Assembly (NCBI GenBank): GCA_947650285.1
Contig: CANTFL010000056.1
Coordinates: 186,001 to 250,000 of the forward strand
DNA from: Hyaloperonospora brassicae
Lineage: Eukaryota; Oomycota; Peronosporomycetes; Peronosporales; Peronosporaceae
Length of the DNA: 64,000 nt
Reading direction: 5' to 3'
Shown here one piece after another: positions 12,197-24,507 of this stretch. Made by a program: the position numbers and the translations under genes. The stretch's first letter is position 1. Every line of letters starts with the position of its first letter. Under the pieces are notes generated by a model. The model ran no database searches, was not told the origin of the DNA, and was given only the letters and a program-made list of their open reading frames with translations.

Positions 12197-12430
12197 TCAG
12201 GGGGTCGAGGTTTCCATGACAGATCGAGCGATCAAAATACACCTTTTATTGCTTGCTTTCTCGCCTTTCCCAAAACTCGAATGATCCGGGCCTTCTTTTA
12301 TTTTGCGCTTCTGCGAAGATCCCCCTGCTTCTATCGCTTTTGTCCCGTATTCAGTATCGGTCTTGATATCTTCTCCAAGAGGCTTACGGTAAGATCCTGA
12401 GTCATCAGAATATCTGGGCCCGTGCACCAT
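12197..12430 (-). pseudogene. Possible gag N-terminal fragment
   Basis: A 77-codon ORF, charged and rich in Lys, Glu, Gly and Ser (GEDIKTDTEYGTKAIEAGGS, KGEKASNKR). It lies just upstream of the gag-like remnant on the same strand. I do not recognise a domain. Its assignment to gag rests only on position and composition. Confidence 0.25.
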
Positions 12431-15400
12431 TGTAATGGAGTGGCGATTGATAATTTAAGTAGTCGATCTCAACTCTCCACTGGCTCCCGGAAGACCGACT
12501 AAAAGAGGGGTACTCCATTACGGGCCGTGAACGTTTCTTACAGTGCGTTCCCGTCAGTGGGGCTTGTTATACTCTCTCCGGTGGACTCGATGCTATGATG
12601 AACTTGACCTTTGTTGGAATTGAAGCTATATTTCGTAATTTTTCACACGATTGCGGGTGTACTGGTAAGGTGCTCAATATATGTAACCTTGTTCTTAACG
12701 AGGTCGCCTTGTCCAGAGTAACAACTCACTTCGCGAGCTTTCTGACTACTTAAGCCGTCTCGCGCTCGTACACCCCCGCCTTTGCTTGTTTCCTGCTTCC
12801 AATTGGGAATTTAACTGAGCAAAATTGATCCCTGTCCATACAATCCAGAGATAGCACCTGATTTAAGTATACAACCCATCCTTACGTCGAACGGCAGTAA
12901 TCCGACCCGGAGGAAATGTCGACAGGTCTGACTATAATTAAATGAAGTGTGTTATAAGTTATCAATTAAACCTTTTAATAACAGACCCTTTCGGACTAAA
13001 TTGAAGCAATAATATCGTTCGTTTCCAAGCCCAACTTATTTTTATAATCTCGTGATTGATTTGCCCCATTTGCACATCTCTATCGATAAATGTTATCCAT
13101 TTTATGCACAATTTCGGCTATTTTCAATTACATGACGAATTACGTAATCGCCAAGTATATCACTCATAAAAGCACTTCTCTCTACAAAGATTGCCGTCTT
13201 TGCAGTATTTTGCAAACACGACTATTGAGCGATGAGCCAGGATGTAACTATTGATAATTCATGGTCGTTGAAAACCTGTAAAAATTTGGCTTTGGCTTGG
13301 AGCGACGTTTAACTTTTTTTGCCAGAACTTATTTAACGCTTTCAAACATATATCGTTGTCTGTACCCAATAACAAACGCATTCATGAATAAGTGAATTCA
13401 TATGATGCACGCCATTTAGCGTTAACACATAAGCTCAAATCACTTGCTAGCAGCCATTTTGCCAATATGAAGATGGTTAGAAAATATTAGATCGTTATAT
13501 TTGAAGCGAGTGCATAGGAAGTGCGGCAACCTTGATTAGCTCTTAGCATTAAACAAATTATTTTAACCATTCAATTAGCAATACTGACTATCAATGCCTT
13601 TGCAAGTACATTGATGCGATGTCACGATATCTTGAGCGTTAAAAAGAACAACCAATAATAGATTGGACAGCCCCATGAATAGTAACGTTATTGCAAACAC
13701 GCGATTTATTGATCGGCTGTTAAATTTTCACCGCGTCGTTTTAGAGCATAGGGTATTGTCGAAAAAGAATAGCGTAGCTACAATAAAATAATACTTGAAC
13801 TACATTAAACAAGTCCAACCATTTTTACCTGGAGAAGCCATTTCCAAAAGCAAACAATAACCGCTCTCCATGATGAATAAAATAGAAGATTGTCTTTGAA
13901 CCGACGTCGCCCGATGAAGGAATAGACTTAGTTACTTTAAAATCGCAATTTTTGGCATATGATGTATATCATAACTCTAGAATACCGCTAACAAATTTTC
14001 TTAGGTTATAGCGGCGGTAAATTTTTAATTACTGACAAACGCCCAATTTGGTTTATTAAGGCAAATATATGTGCGTACGTACATAAAACTATCATCAGGA
14101 GAAATCTTTAAGTTAATGCTGAGTTAAGTTTGCCCAAACGAAATGTAATTATCGATGCAAATGCTGATTTCACATTGAGAGTGTGATCATAGTCTTTAGT
14201 ACATCGTTATTTTAAATTACTTGACTGCAACTAAAGCAGCAAATATGGTACACGTGCACCGGAGATCGAATCAATAATGCGCATGACACAATGAAAACCA
14301 ACTTATGAAGATATTAAGTAGAAAAGCACCTTCAAAAGAAGGTAAGCGTAGTTGATAATATCCGCCGAAATAATGCTGCTTCCGTGTTTTCTGCAGCGTC
14401 ATTACGAATTTTCTAAGAATTGATGGCATCTTTGAATCAAAAGAAGTAAGTGTCAAGAAGTTCTTCAAAAACAAGGATTATTCTGATTTGATGATAAGCC
14501 TACACAGAATTTAAATTATATATATTTTATGATCTTATATTTTATCACGTAGCGAAAAAAGCACGCTTAATCCTAGAAGCACTCATTAAAGAAGCAGCAC
14601 ATATAGAGGAAGCAGAGATTGAAATTGTACACAGCGCAGCACATAAAGATTGAATAATTTATCGGAACGCATGGTTCAGTAATCAAGACAGTGTCGATTA
14701 GTGAAGAACGATACTGAATGAGGAATTGTTATTGCAAACTCACGGGCGGCAATGCAAAGCTTAGGTCCCTGAAACTAGACCATAGTCTCGGCTACTGCTA
14801 ATTATATTACCAGCTTGAACTCCAAAACGCACAAGTACATCGTTGGCGATTCATATACTACAATATAGCAGATTTACCGGTGCCAATCGGTTTTTTTGAG
14901 CGTGGATAGTGAAATATTGTCATATTAATGCAATTTTGCCTAATGAGAGTGGATGTCATTATTACATATAAGCTCACCGAGAAGCGCACTTTAGTCGACG
15001 CAGAATATAGAGCAAAGTCTTCTTTGCATGAATGGGGATATGCTCAAATGCTAATCGTACATAGAGCTTTATGGATCGAATTGTAAGGATCCGAGATGCC
15101 AGAAATACAAATTCTGCTGGAATTAGACGCCCCCTTTGTATAGTAAAAATGACAACGGTACATTCTCGTGCGACAGGACATGAACACTAGTTAAAATATC
15201 AAAGATCGGACGTAAACAAAATATAATACGATAAACTTGTCTTCGATGCTTGAATTAACTATTTCATTATGAATTTAGGTTACACTCAATAACCGTAGCT
15301 TTAGAGCAGAACACATTATAGTTCAAAACACTGTGATTCAGTATAGCAGAAAATTGAGATCTCATATATAAGAAGGACAATCAATGAATTTGCCGACGTG

Positions 15401-16314
15401 TTGAATGACGATTATTTTAGTTATATAATGATCAAATGGTCTGAGTAGGTGACAAGCCTTTACTATCATTACTTAAACTTTTGCTTAGTGTAACATGTAT
15501 TGTAGCGGTGTAGACCCAATTTGCGTTGTACTACAAAATGCTGACGATAAGCATTTGTGCTACTCAACGCACCTTTATTGATACGCTGCTGCGCGAGGCT
15601 TTCAATAGCATATTTCATATATTCTTAAACTGTAAAGCAACCTTTGTCAGAAAAAAGTTTTGTTTATGATTCTAACCTCTCGAAGGGGTTGACAATACAT
15701 GAATAGTGCGAGTCAGTCTTAAGTACAACTTAAAATAAAATAATGCTATATCAATTGCAAACTGACATTTAGAAAGTCAATCTGTGGCCACAAATGCAAA
15801 CGAAAAAAAATATTGTAGAAGCGTTAGACACCAGCAACATCAATGAACTTATTAAGTGTCGGATAGACATCGCTCAGCCTAATTGATTTTACATATAGTG
15901 CAAAGTGTAAGTCAGCACTCGGACGATCAACGACTAAACATTTATTCCCGTCAAATGTGTATTGGCTAATCAGAAAGGGCGATGACATATGATTAATAAT
16001 TTAAATTATAAAAGTGGTGCTTTATTAATAATTACATAAGCGGGTATTATATATGCATTACTTGCAAACTGGTAAGGAAACTCTAAAATCTTACGTGTTC
16101 ATGCTACAACTTATAAATTATTATATGTTTAAAATTATGACACAACAAACGGTGAGCGCTGTCGCATGCTAGTAATTAATGTTGGATGAAACCATGTGTA
16201 ACGATAAACTACTTCGGCGCGTAAATAAAGAAAAACTATGCCGCAGAGGGTGGCAGGCGTATGAATCGTTTGTTAATAAGATCCTTCTTATGACATGAAC
16301 AAATATAGGAAATT
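12431..16314. other. AT-rich stretch without a recognisable gene
   Basis: The base composition shifts to AT-rich near 12.9 kb. Only one short ORF of note occurs (14474-14271 on -, 67 codons, unrecognised). I see no promoter, RNA gene or repeat array here. Confidence 0.4.
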
Positions 16315-16566
16315 ATGATGCACAATTTGATATACCAGAAAAAAACAAATTCGCTCAAGTTATCTAAAGAAGAAATCATTATCCCCATGTTCCGTCAGTC
16401 AGCCATATTGACGAAATCTTACAAAAGGTCTTATGCCGCAATGAAGCTCGTAGAGGCAACTTGGCGCGAAAAAGTAAATTTGAGAAATGCCCCTTCTAGA
16501 TATGAAATTCAAAAAATGCCCGGTTTAATCACGAAAAAAGATAAAATGCCTCACAACCCCGTATAG
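16315..16566 (+). CDS. Small ORF with a transposase-like helix-turn-helix
   Basis: The ATG ORF of 83 codons carries IIPMFRQSAILTKSYKRSY, then TWREKVNLRNAPSRYEIQKM and a Lys-rich end (TKKDKMPHNPV). The W-x-x-K...AxSRxxI pattern recalls the N-terminal helix-turn-helix found in mariner/Tc1-like transposases (DUF4817/HTH type). That is a similarity of pattern only. The ORF is far too short for a transposase, and no DDE part was found downstream. Its last codons overlap the start of the long inverted repeat at about 16537. It may be a remnant, or a chance ORF. Confidence 0.3.
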   Translation: MMHNLIYQKKTNSLKLSKEEIIIPMFRQSAILTKSYKRSYAAMKLVEATWREKVNLRNAPSRYEIQKMPGLITKKDKMPHNPV

Positions 16567-17130
16567 ATATGATAATGTGGCACACATAAAATCAAATGTG
16601 TGATATCCTTTTGGTTCCCCCTTCACGGCCGTGATTAACCCCCTCCCGGTTCGGGAACCCGCGGAGAGGGTTCTGCCGCGGGCGTGCAGCTCTTGCAGCC
16701 ACCAGTTGCAGAACCCTCTCTGCGGCCTGCCCCCAAACAGGGCGGTGGTTGGTCACAGCCAGTTCCAGTCGATATGAGCTAATGTTGTTGATTCTGATGT
16801 TATTGCTTTTGTTATTTATCTTTCAGTAGCTATTACTGATGTTGTTGCTGCTAGTGGTAATGCTACTGCTGTTGCTGCTATTGCGATTGTTGTTGTAGAT
16901 GCTTTTGTTGATGTTTTTGCTGCTACTGGTGATACTACTACTGTTGCTGCTGTTGCGGTTTTCTACGTGCTATTGTTGATGTTGTTTTTGCTATTGGTGA
17001 CGATACTACTGCTACTACTGTTGCGGTTGTTGTGGTTGATGCTTTAGTTGATGTTGTTGCTGCTATTGCTGATGCTACTGCTGTTGCTGCTGTTGTATAG
17101 TAGGTGCTGTTGCTGCTGTTGGTGTTGTTT
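16537..17130 (+). repeat. Left arm of the long inverted repeat
   Basis: From the outside in it has an AT-rich start, TGTGGCACACATAAAATC, and a GC-rich block with the 13-bp inverted pair GAGAGGGTTCTGC (16664-16676) / GCAGAACCCTCTC (16708-16720). A pyrimidine/guanine trinucleotide tract (mixtures of GTT, GCT, GAT, ACT) follows from about 16765 to 17130. It pairs with 20362-20945. Confidence 0.8.
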
Positions 17131-20100
17131 GACTTTTAGAATCGATTTGTTTTTGCTTATAAGTTTGGAAATCTCAAAACGTATAATCATATCAATAGAC
17201 CCCAATATATCTAGTCTTCTCGTTTAGCTCCTTTTGAGTACTTCAATGTCTGCAGAATTCTTTGTATTCCGGCATATTTCTTACAGGAGACGTACGATGA
17301 TGACATAAGTGTATTCGCACAACATTTTGTCAGTTAATCATAAGACAACAACGTAAGATTATTTTTTGTCATGGTGTGGTTTGGCAGTGTATGTAAATTT
17401 GTCACATCGCTATCAGTTACTCGTATTAAGATTAAAGATGCCGTATGAACTTGCAGCATGCTAAAATCTTTATACAAAACAAAATTGTCTTTTTAAAGCA
17501 ATACGATAACCGGATATATTGGCGTATACAGTGCTGATGGAAAATGCTAGTGCTAATTTGGGAATTCTACGCTTTTTATCAAAAAATACTTATAATTACA
17601 ACAAGGTGCACGTAGAGAGTTCAAAAGGGGATGACAAGACATGAATTACATTTGGTATGGTCAAAGTCCATGATCACTTCAGCATATTCGCATATTTTAC
17701 GCCACAGTAAGATATTGCATTAATTAATATGCACTTGAATGTAATTATTAAATTCATAGCGAAGAATATCCTGTATGGGTCATAATTTTGTTTCTATATA
17801 CGTTATGCTGTTAAGACACTAAGATAGTGAATAGTCCTTAATTTTATATACACGTTCTTCGTTTATGGCTAAATTGGTTGAAAATACCACATTTTCTGGT
17901 TTGACATTTTTCAATTTCCTCTGTCGCTAGTTGCGAGGAAAATAATCTTCCTCTTTGGACGCCCTCGTTTCTTTTTAAACAATGTGGCATAACAAACGCC
18001 GGTTGTTAAATTATTTTAAACCGAAATCGGCCGCATGTAAACTTTTAGCTTTCTTAGAATAAGCATATATGTTCGCCGATGTTTTCCATGAGTAGTTAAA
18101 ATATTCGATCATGGATGCCATGTTGCAAGGTTGTTTCAGTGGAAATATTGCATGGACGTAAGACGAGCCAACGTCTTCAAAGTAATTGCACGAACATCGT
18201 ATAACTTTATCGTTAAATTGAACCGAAAACTTTGCTGTGAGATTTCCTCTCGTGTTCGAATTGAGAGGATAAAGCAGGATTGCGAGTATTTATCAAAATC
18301 ACCTAGATAATCTGAAACCATTGCTTTGTTCACTTTGCGAGATTCATTTGGAGTCAGTACTTTCTACCGTCTTACTTTCTGTACATTTTCAGCCCACTTG
18401 CAAGCTATGTAGCGCTCAAATGTCGGTAAACAGTCTATGATGGAAAATCAGCGACCCTTTATCAACGCGCTGTTTACTGATTCCATAGGATCTGACATCA
18501 AAAGATTAAACCGTGGACATGGCAAAAATGATGTCTACCATTCCCAACACCCCTCATCCTGAGCCACGAAAGCGCATTTGCATCCAATAGAGCAATTTTA
18601 TCTCCCAGGTTCTCGTATTCAAGTTTCGTTCAAGAGCAGGCCAGATTCCACGCCACTATTTTATAGCAATTACGACTTGAAGTTCTTGCTAAAATGTTTT
18701 ATTAATTGCCTAAAGCAATATAAGTGTGGAATATCAGGTGCCGTATTCCGCATAGCTTTCATAAGTCTGATGTCACATATGATGAAAATGGATTGATAAG
18801 GGATAGTATGAATTTTTCGAAATTAGCTTCAGTACTCCTCCGTCTCCATCGCTGCAATCCTAACTCCAATAATCCGCGTTTCGTTGTCTCCATTTTAAAG
18901 CGCGCAACAAGCAAAATGTCACCAACCGAAGTCTTATAAAAAGTACCAATTTACGGATATTCCTCGCTCAAGGAATTTTCTAAATGCTTGCACACCTTCT
19001 CGAAAAATGATACCCAATTGCAAAAAAGCAATTTGCACGATAATAAGCTTATTTCTGTGACTTCTACCCTTCATTTTTGCGACGTAGGATGGAAGTAGAC
19101 CGTATCGTTCATAATCTATTCCCTTATATTTTTACCTTGATTCTTTCGAGTGCGTTGACGCAGCTCATGTAACTTGCTACACACCCCTTCTTTCTCAGAT
19201 TTTCTCGAATCATCACAGGAGGCACCTTCCGGCCAAAGGTCATGACCATCTCTCTAATTAAAAAATTGAAGCGATTTATTTAGCTGTCACGCACCTTTGA
19301 GACTATTTTGTAGAATTGAGAAACCTGGCAAACATGTGGTGAAAATTGCTTCGGGGGGCCGAAGTTATGAGGAAACGCAAATTGTACAGCAAAAAAAAAT
19401 AGTCAACTCGTATGCACTCGGCTTTGTTACATCGTCTACTAATTTTGACAACGCAGTACGGACGGTTGTATATTCGATTTTATTTGATGACGGACTAGGT
19501 AATGTTGCCCTTACTCCAGAAGCCCCAGTTGTTGAAGAAACTGCACGTTAGGTGCTTTTCGTCGTTGCATTTATTGCTGGTGTGGCTAACCCTACGGAAG
19601 AGGCTCTACAGCAGCAAGTGAGATAGACGCTGGCAGCAGTCGATGTAGCAAGTGAGTTAAATATACAGATTTGATCTTTTATGCCCTAATGTAACATACT
19701 AAATAGCTACTAGCTCGTACCGTGCCTCTATCGAAGTACATGGGCAATTCTACGCTGCTGCTATCAATACACACTAGTTTTTGGAGAAATATTTTACTCC
19801 TTAAGGTCATTACCGGAATCCTAGACGTACGCTTGCCTATAACAACACGCAGGGATGCTCCTAAACAGTCACTAATCACAAAGGAGGTGGTCGTAAGGAT
19901 AGTGAAATTAAACCACAATCGCTGCAGCTTCGGTGCATCTTATGGCCACAACAAGTTGATTTGCCAGGCTATAGTTCAGGATGCCAATAATCAGGATGAA
20001 TTAGCAAATTAGTTGCGACGTCACCGGCAAACAAATTGGCAGATTTGCATTAGCAGTGTATCAGATGTCTTCGCATACAATACTCTGACGATATACAGTG

Positions 20101-20361
20101 CTCATTCATCACTTTTGTCACGTTTGCCCACACCTAAGCAGACGTTCTGCAATTGTTAGTATCCTGATTAAGATATATGCTGTAAGGCACCATGCTATTA
20201 TAAAGATTACGCGAGTCAGAACATGATGAATCTCAAATTGATGTACAAACCTTGTAACGAAGCAGTACAATATTTAAGCTCACTGCATCTGTATTCTGCG
20301 CCGACCACGCTACCCTTTAGAGGTCTCTATAGGTCGAAAATTGAAATGCAGCCTTCCTGAT
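17131..20361. other. Interior of the long-inverted-repeat element
   Basis: AT-rich, with several ORFs of 65-96 codons (18136-18333 on -, 18578-18796, 18724-18939, 19297-19551 and 19722-20012 on +). None shows a DDE, RT or other catalytic pattern known to me. The 19297-19551 ORF (starts MRLFCRIEKPGKHVVK) is the least random-looking, but I do not recognise it. Confidence 0.4.
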
Positions 20362-20945
20362 AAACAACAACAACAGCACCTACAACAACCGCAACAGCAG
20401 CAACAGCAGTAGCATCAGCAATAGCAGCAACAACATCAACTAAAGCATCAACCACAACAACCGCAACAGCAGTAGCAGTAGTATCGTCACCAATAGCAAA
20501 AACAACATCAACAATAGCACGTAGAAAACCGCAACAGCAGCAACAGTAGTAGTATCACCAGTAGCAGCAAAAACATCAACAAAAGCATCTACAACAACAA
20601 TCGCAATAGCAGCAACAGCAGTAGCATTACCACTAGCAGCAACAACATCAGTAATAGCTACTGAAAGATAAATAACAAAAGCAATAACATCAGAATCAAC
20701 AACATTAGCTCATATCGACTGGAACTGGCTGTGACCAACCACCGCCCTGTTTGGGGGCAGGCCGCATAAGGGTTCTGCAACTGGTGGCTGCAAGAGCAGC
20801 AAGCCCATGGCAGAACCCTCTCCGCGGGTTCCCGAACCGGGAGGGGGTTAATCACGGCCGTGAAGAGGGAACCAAAAGGATATCACACATTTGATTTTAT
20901 GTGTACCACAATATCATAATAATATGGGGTTGTAAGGCATTTTTT
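20362..20945 (-). repeat. Right arm of the long inverted repeat
   Basis: Reverse complement of 16537-17130. On the + strand it begins with AAC/AGC/ACA-type triplets (open in one frame for over 50 codons as a Thr/Ala-rich string) and ends with the GC-rich block and ATTTGATTTTATGTGTACCA. Differences from the left arm include an altered internal hairpin, which here reads GGGTTCTGC and GCAGAACCCTCTC around a different loop. Confidence 0.8.
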
Positions 20946-21295
20946 AATTTCACGCAAAATATATGTATAGATAACTGTAATTTTAAATAATAAGGCACAC
21001 TACATGTCAAAGAGTATTGTTAAACTATTGTAAATGTCTGTTAATTTCTGAGATGGGAAAGGTTTGATTCTATTTCGAGTCATAAACGCATAGGTCTACT
21101 TGTATATTAAATAGTAAATACCTGCGTGTCTGATAATTTCATAAGATCTATTAATTAGAAATAGAACGTATGGAGATTCGACATACCATATGTAGCAATC
21201 AATAACATACTAATATTTTAAGCCGAAGAAAGTGCAAGTATCAATATAAACAAGACTTTGAGGGAAATTTACGTCCAAAATTACTGTAAATATAT
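20946..21295. other. AT-rich spacer, nothing recognised
   Basis: About 350 bases of AT-rich sequence between the long inverted-repeat element and the first MULE-like terminal repeat. I see no ORF worth reporting. Confidence 0.4.
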
Positions 21296-21363
21296 GGGGA
21301 AATGCTAAATTCACACCCCTTTTTCTTAGGTTCACACCCTTCCCTCAAAATCTTATATATAAA
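21296..21363 (+). repeat. Left terminal inverted repeat of MULE-like element 1
   Basis: Begins GGGGAAATGCTAAATTCAC and ends in TTATATATAAAA. Compare the left end of element 2 (AGGGAATTGCTAAATTCAC from 29808) and the reverse complements at 27296-27229 and 30608-30541. Confidence 0.7.
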
Positions 21364-21518
21364 ATCCCTATTCATTTGACGATTTTGATTTCGACAAAGG
21401 TATTACTCAATAATATAGGCCATTAATTGGCAAGTAATACGTAAGAAATACATAAGATACTACTCATGCCTGCGATCTAGCTCCTCCAGCGTTTACTAAA
21501 AGGGCATCACGCTATAAC

Positions 21519-21850
21519 ATGCTTCATCTTCCCGAGGCTGAGTATGCCAGTCGGGAGCAATTTCTGGGTACTGTGCAGAAGGTCGCACGTGGCCAAGGCT
21601 ATGCTGTTACGATTAAAAGTTTGATTGCATAAAAGCGTGTTTACTTTGAATGTTATCGAGGTGCCGTAAACGTTCTAAAGGTTGGTAAAGATCGCAAATG
21701 CCAGAATAGCTCACGCCAAATAAATTGCCCGTTCCTTATAAGTGGAAATTTCTTAAAAAAAAGGGGTAATTGGAAGTTGAACAGGATGCATGGATGCCAC
21801 AATCAAGAGCTGTCACTCCATCCATTTGACTCCATACGTCTGTTCGAACG
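21519..21850 (+). pseudogene. FAR1/MULE transposase N-terminal DNA-binding fragment
   Basis: From the ATG at 21519 one frame reads EYASREQFLGTVQKVARGQG, then YAVTIKSLIA, a TAA stop, KRVYFECYRGAVNV, SSRQINCPFLISGNFLKKRG and HGCHNQELSLHP. This follows the FAR1-type zinc-binding domain of Mutator-like transposases (GYAV-I-S, KRVYxxC-RGG, SRxxxCPF, HNHELSxHP), with the Cys of ECY, the Cys of NCPF and the His residues of HGCHNQ as likely ligands. The catalytic DDE part is absent. The fragment ends where the adenylate-kinase segment starts. Confidence 0.6.
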
Positions 21851-21895
21851 CTTGATGGAGTCCTTAATGATAACGACGACAATCTCGTCGGTCAC

Positions 21896-22100
21896 TGTTG
21901 GAAGTGGAGGTCGTAGTTCGTGTTTTGATTAGCGCCAGCCGTCATTCTAGTCAGAGATAGTCAGAGCAAGATGGTAGTAGGCAGTTTGGTCAGCAACCAT
22001 CTGTCGTTGAGAACGAGTGGCTAGGAGGCAGACAAGAGAAAACTGGTAAGAAGGAACACAGAATCGAATTGTCCTTCTACTGCGCATACTACTTCCCACA
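21896..22100 (+). repeat. Copia 5' LTR
   Basis: Starts TGTTGGAAGTGGAGG and ends TACTTCCCACA. Nearly identical to 26882-27087. A perfect 5-bp duplication flanks the pair. Confidence 0.9.
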
Positions 22101-22115
22101 GGTTATGAGCCCAAT
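22101..22115 (+). promoter_or_regulatory. Probable primer-binding site of the copia element
   Basis: The sequence directly after the LTR, GGTTATGAGCCCAAT, occupies the place of a tRNA primer-binding site and resembles the GGTTATGAGC-type sites (initiator-tRNA half) of copia elements. It overlaps the presumed gag ATG at 22105. Confidence 0.45.
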
Positions 22116-24507
22116 GGCTAGGGAAACTGAAGCGACCCCCAAGACACCACAAGGTGTCGCGCGAGCTGCGCCAGGGCGTGTCTCGCCAGCGCGTGTGCCC
22201 TCGTCGGGGAACACGTCGGGAGCCTTCGAAGTACCGCCCGCTCGCGAAAGGAGCGAGGCAACCGACGACAAGATCCTCGCGGCCCTCGCCGCAGTGACCG
22301 ACCGCCTGTCGAAGCTCGAGTCTTCGCAGCGCGTCCGGGACGAAGATGAGAGGATGCTTGGAGCTGTCGAGAGCGGCATGTTTGCATCCAAGCTTGGAGC
22401 GAACATGCGTGGACGCCCCATGACCATCGACGCGCTTGGGTCGCTGGAGGAGAAACCAGCAGCACCTCGCGCGCGCGAGCGCTGGCCAGATAACGGCGAG
22501 TCGATGTTCGCCTTTCTCGCGCCGCCGCGTGGACAGCCGTCAGCTCGGCATCGCATACCGGAACGATCGGCCGAGCCCATGGCTGCGCCGCGTCAAGAAG
22601 AGATGCCACCTGCGACACACACGGCAGCAGCGATTGGAAACTACGGAATGCCGAGCGCTAGTCAGAGAAAGCTCGACATTCGCAAGTTCGATGGGACGGA
22701 GCTCTACAAAGGGCTCGGGAGCGGTTTATGTGATTGGGGACGCACCTTCATGCGCGCTGTGAGCCTCGCTGAGGCGTCTTGCGGTTTCTCGTGGACGGAG
22801 GATGTGAAGGTGGACATACTCGGGCATTTCTTGGCTGGTACGGCGGAGCGCCACTACCACAAACAGGTCGACACTTGGTGGGTGCAGCAGCCAAGACTCG
22901 AGCACGTCATGGAGCAGCTATACCTGACGTTCAAGACGACCATCACGGCGAGTCAGGCCATAAAGCTATTCATGGCAAGGAAAGATGCGCGACGCACCTG
23001 GGCTGAGCACTTTCTTTACATGGTGGCTGTCAGCGACGCGCGCGGTGGCGCCGACTCGCTTGTGCTTGACAACATCGTCCATCACGCGTCGCCAGACCTG
23101 ATGAATGTCATGCGCGCTAAGTACGATCCGACGCGATTCGACTACCTGCGCCACGCTGAGGAGTTGGCGAACTTTGCGCAGTCTATCGAGCTCGGCAGTG
23201 GCGCGGTTGGTCGCGAAGTCGTTGCGGCGCATGTCGAGACAAAGCATCAAGACACGCGAACGTGTTTCCGCTGCGGCAGGGCGGGACACGTCGTTTCAGA
23301 ATGCAAGGCAAGAGTTGTGTTTGATGATGAGACGAGAAACACGAGTGGCAGCGGCGATATAATACTTGCGCTCACGGAGGAAGGGTCAGCGGCTCGCACG
23401 ATAGAAGTTAAAAGCAAGAAGAAAAAGAAATTGCGAGGCAAAGCGGTTCGTTCTGATAGAGTGCGAGCTGTGAACTACGCGGGCGGATTCGTGCTAGCTG
23501 CAAATGATGCAATTGGCATCGATCGAGGCGACTGGATACTTGACAGTGGCGCGAGCAGGCACCTTGTGAATGATGAGTCGCTGCTGATCGACTCAACTGC
23601 CTGCGTCTACGAGATCGCCATGGCAGATGGGAAGTCGCTGCGGCTGACGCGTGTCGGGAGTGTGCGCCTTGAGGTACTCGCGCGCGGTGTGAAGATGACT
23701 GGGACTCTGACAGAAGTCTATCTAGCTCCACGTCTCGCGAAGAATATCGTCTCGTACGGGAAGCTGGAGAGCAAACGGTTTGCCCTCGTGTACGACGGCA
23801 ACAAAAGAGCGCTAGCGCGGCGCAGCGACGGTACAGTCGTGTTCGACATAGCGATCGACAGTAACGTTTTATACGTTAAGACGACAGCGACACGCGGAAG
23901 GCACAGTGCTGGAGATGCGATCATGGCTGCTCTCGAAGCGCGCGCGATGGATGGTGATGCGGACGACATGCACGAAGCCTCGCTGCTGCACTGGCACCAG
24001 AGACTTGGCCACCTCGCGTTAGACACGATCGAGCGTATGGCGCGCGATCCGTCATCGGGTATTCGATTGACCAGCAACAAGCGAATGGCATGCGTATCAT
24101 GCCTCGAGGGGAAACAGACGCGCAACACGCAGTCGCAACAAGACAGCGGCACCAACTCGCCAATCGACAGGATCGGCGGCGTCATCTGCTCGGACCTTAA
24201 AAATCCCTTGACGCCACAGGATCGCCTTGGCAATCGATATATGGTCAACTTTATCGACCAAAAATCGAATTATTGCCGAGTATTCCTTGCGCGCACGAAG
24301 GACGCAGCGGCGAAGCAGTTTGAAGCGTTCCTCGTCCACTTTGAGAAGCTCTTCAGCTACAAGGTCCACGTTCTGCGGACGGACGGAGGAGGCGAGTATG
24401 CAAACGTCGACTTGTTCTGCAAGCGCACGGGTATCGCACGCAAGTGTCGGAAGCTCGCAACCAGGCGTCGAGCGGCAAAGCGGAGAGGATGCACCGCACG
24501 GTGCTAA
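22105..24507 (+). pseudogene. Copia gag-protease-integrase (first part, frameshifted at its end)
   Basis: The open frame runs from the ATG at 22105; a longer TTG-started version would read through the LTR. Positions count from that ATG. A charged N-terminus and a gag capsid-like region precede the zinc knuckle [14 protein letters not shown] (near residue 387). The protease active site [12 protein letters not shown] is near 480, the GAG-pre-integrase block [11 protein letters not shown] near 630 with [11 protein letters not shown], and the integrase catalytic motifs SDLKNP and RTDGGGEY near 697 and 758. The frame is lost near 24443, where one base appears deleted: the expected [18 protein letters not shown] continues in another frame. 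The downstream frame then ends at a stop (TGC-TAA, 24507). Encodes the element's capsid, protease and part of integrase. Confidence 0.85.

Larger units (their letters stand above)
7980..12430 (-). mobile_element. Decayed gypsy gag-protease-RT remnant on the - strand
   Basis: Read on the - strand from right to left, fragments in order resemble gag, the gag tail, a retropepsin region and the start of RT, as in oomycete gypsy elements. The reading frame changes many times and stops are frequent. No LTR could be recognised on either side, so the limits are approximate. The protein language matches lineage A (same composition, GATC-rich DNA), but no direct overlap with copy 1 allows a firm assignment. 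Confidence 0.55.
16537..20945. mobile_element. Element with ~590-bp terminal inverted repeats
   Basis: The sequence 16537-17130 is repeated as its reverse complement at 20362-20945, and the arms differ at only a small fraction of positions. The outer 200 bases of each arm are GC-rich and the inner 350 are trinucleotide tracts. The 3.2-kb interior is AT-rich and shows no recognisable transposase, so this would be a non-autonomous or decayed element, or a large palindrome of other origin. I could not identify a target-site duplication because the outer edge is blurred by a small indel. Confidence 0.6.

Noticed and set aside
20362..20700. A protein-coding Thr/Ala- or Gln-rich repeat gene
   Set aside because: The tract is a degenerate triplet repeat mirrored in both arms, with stops in each arm and no start or domain.
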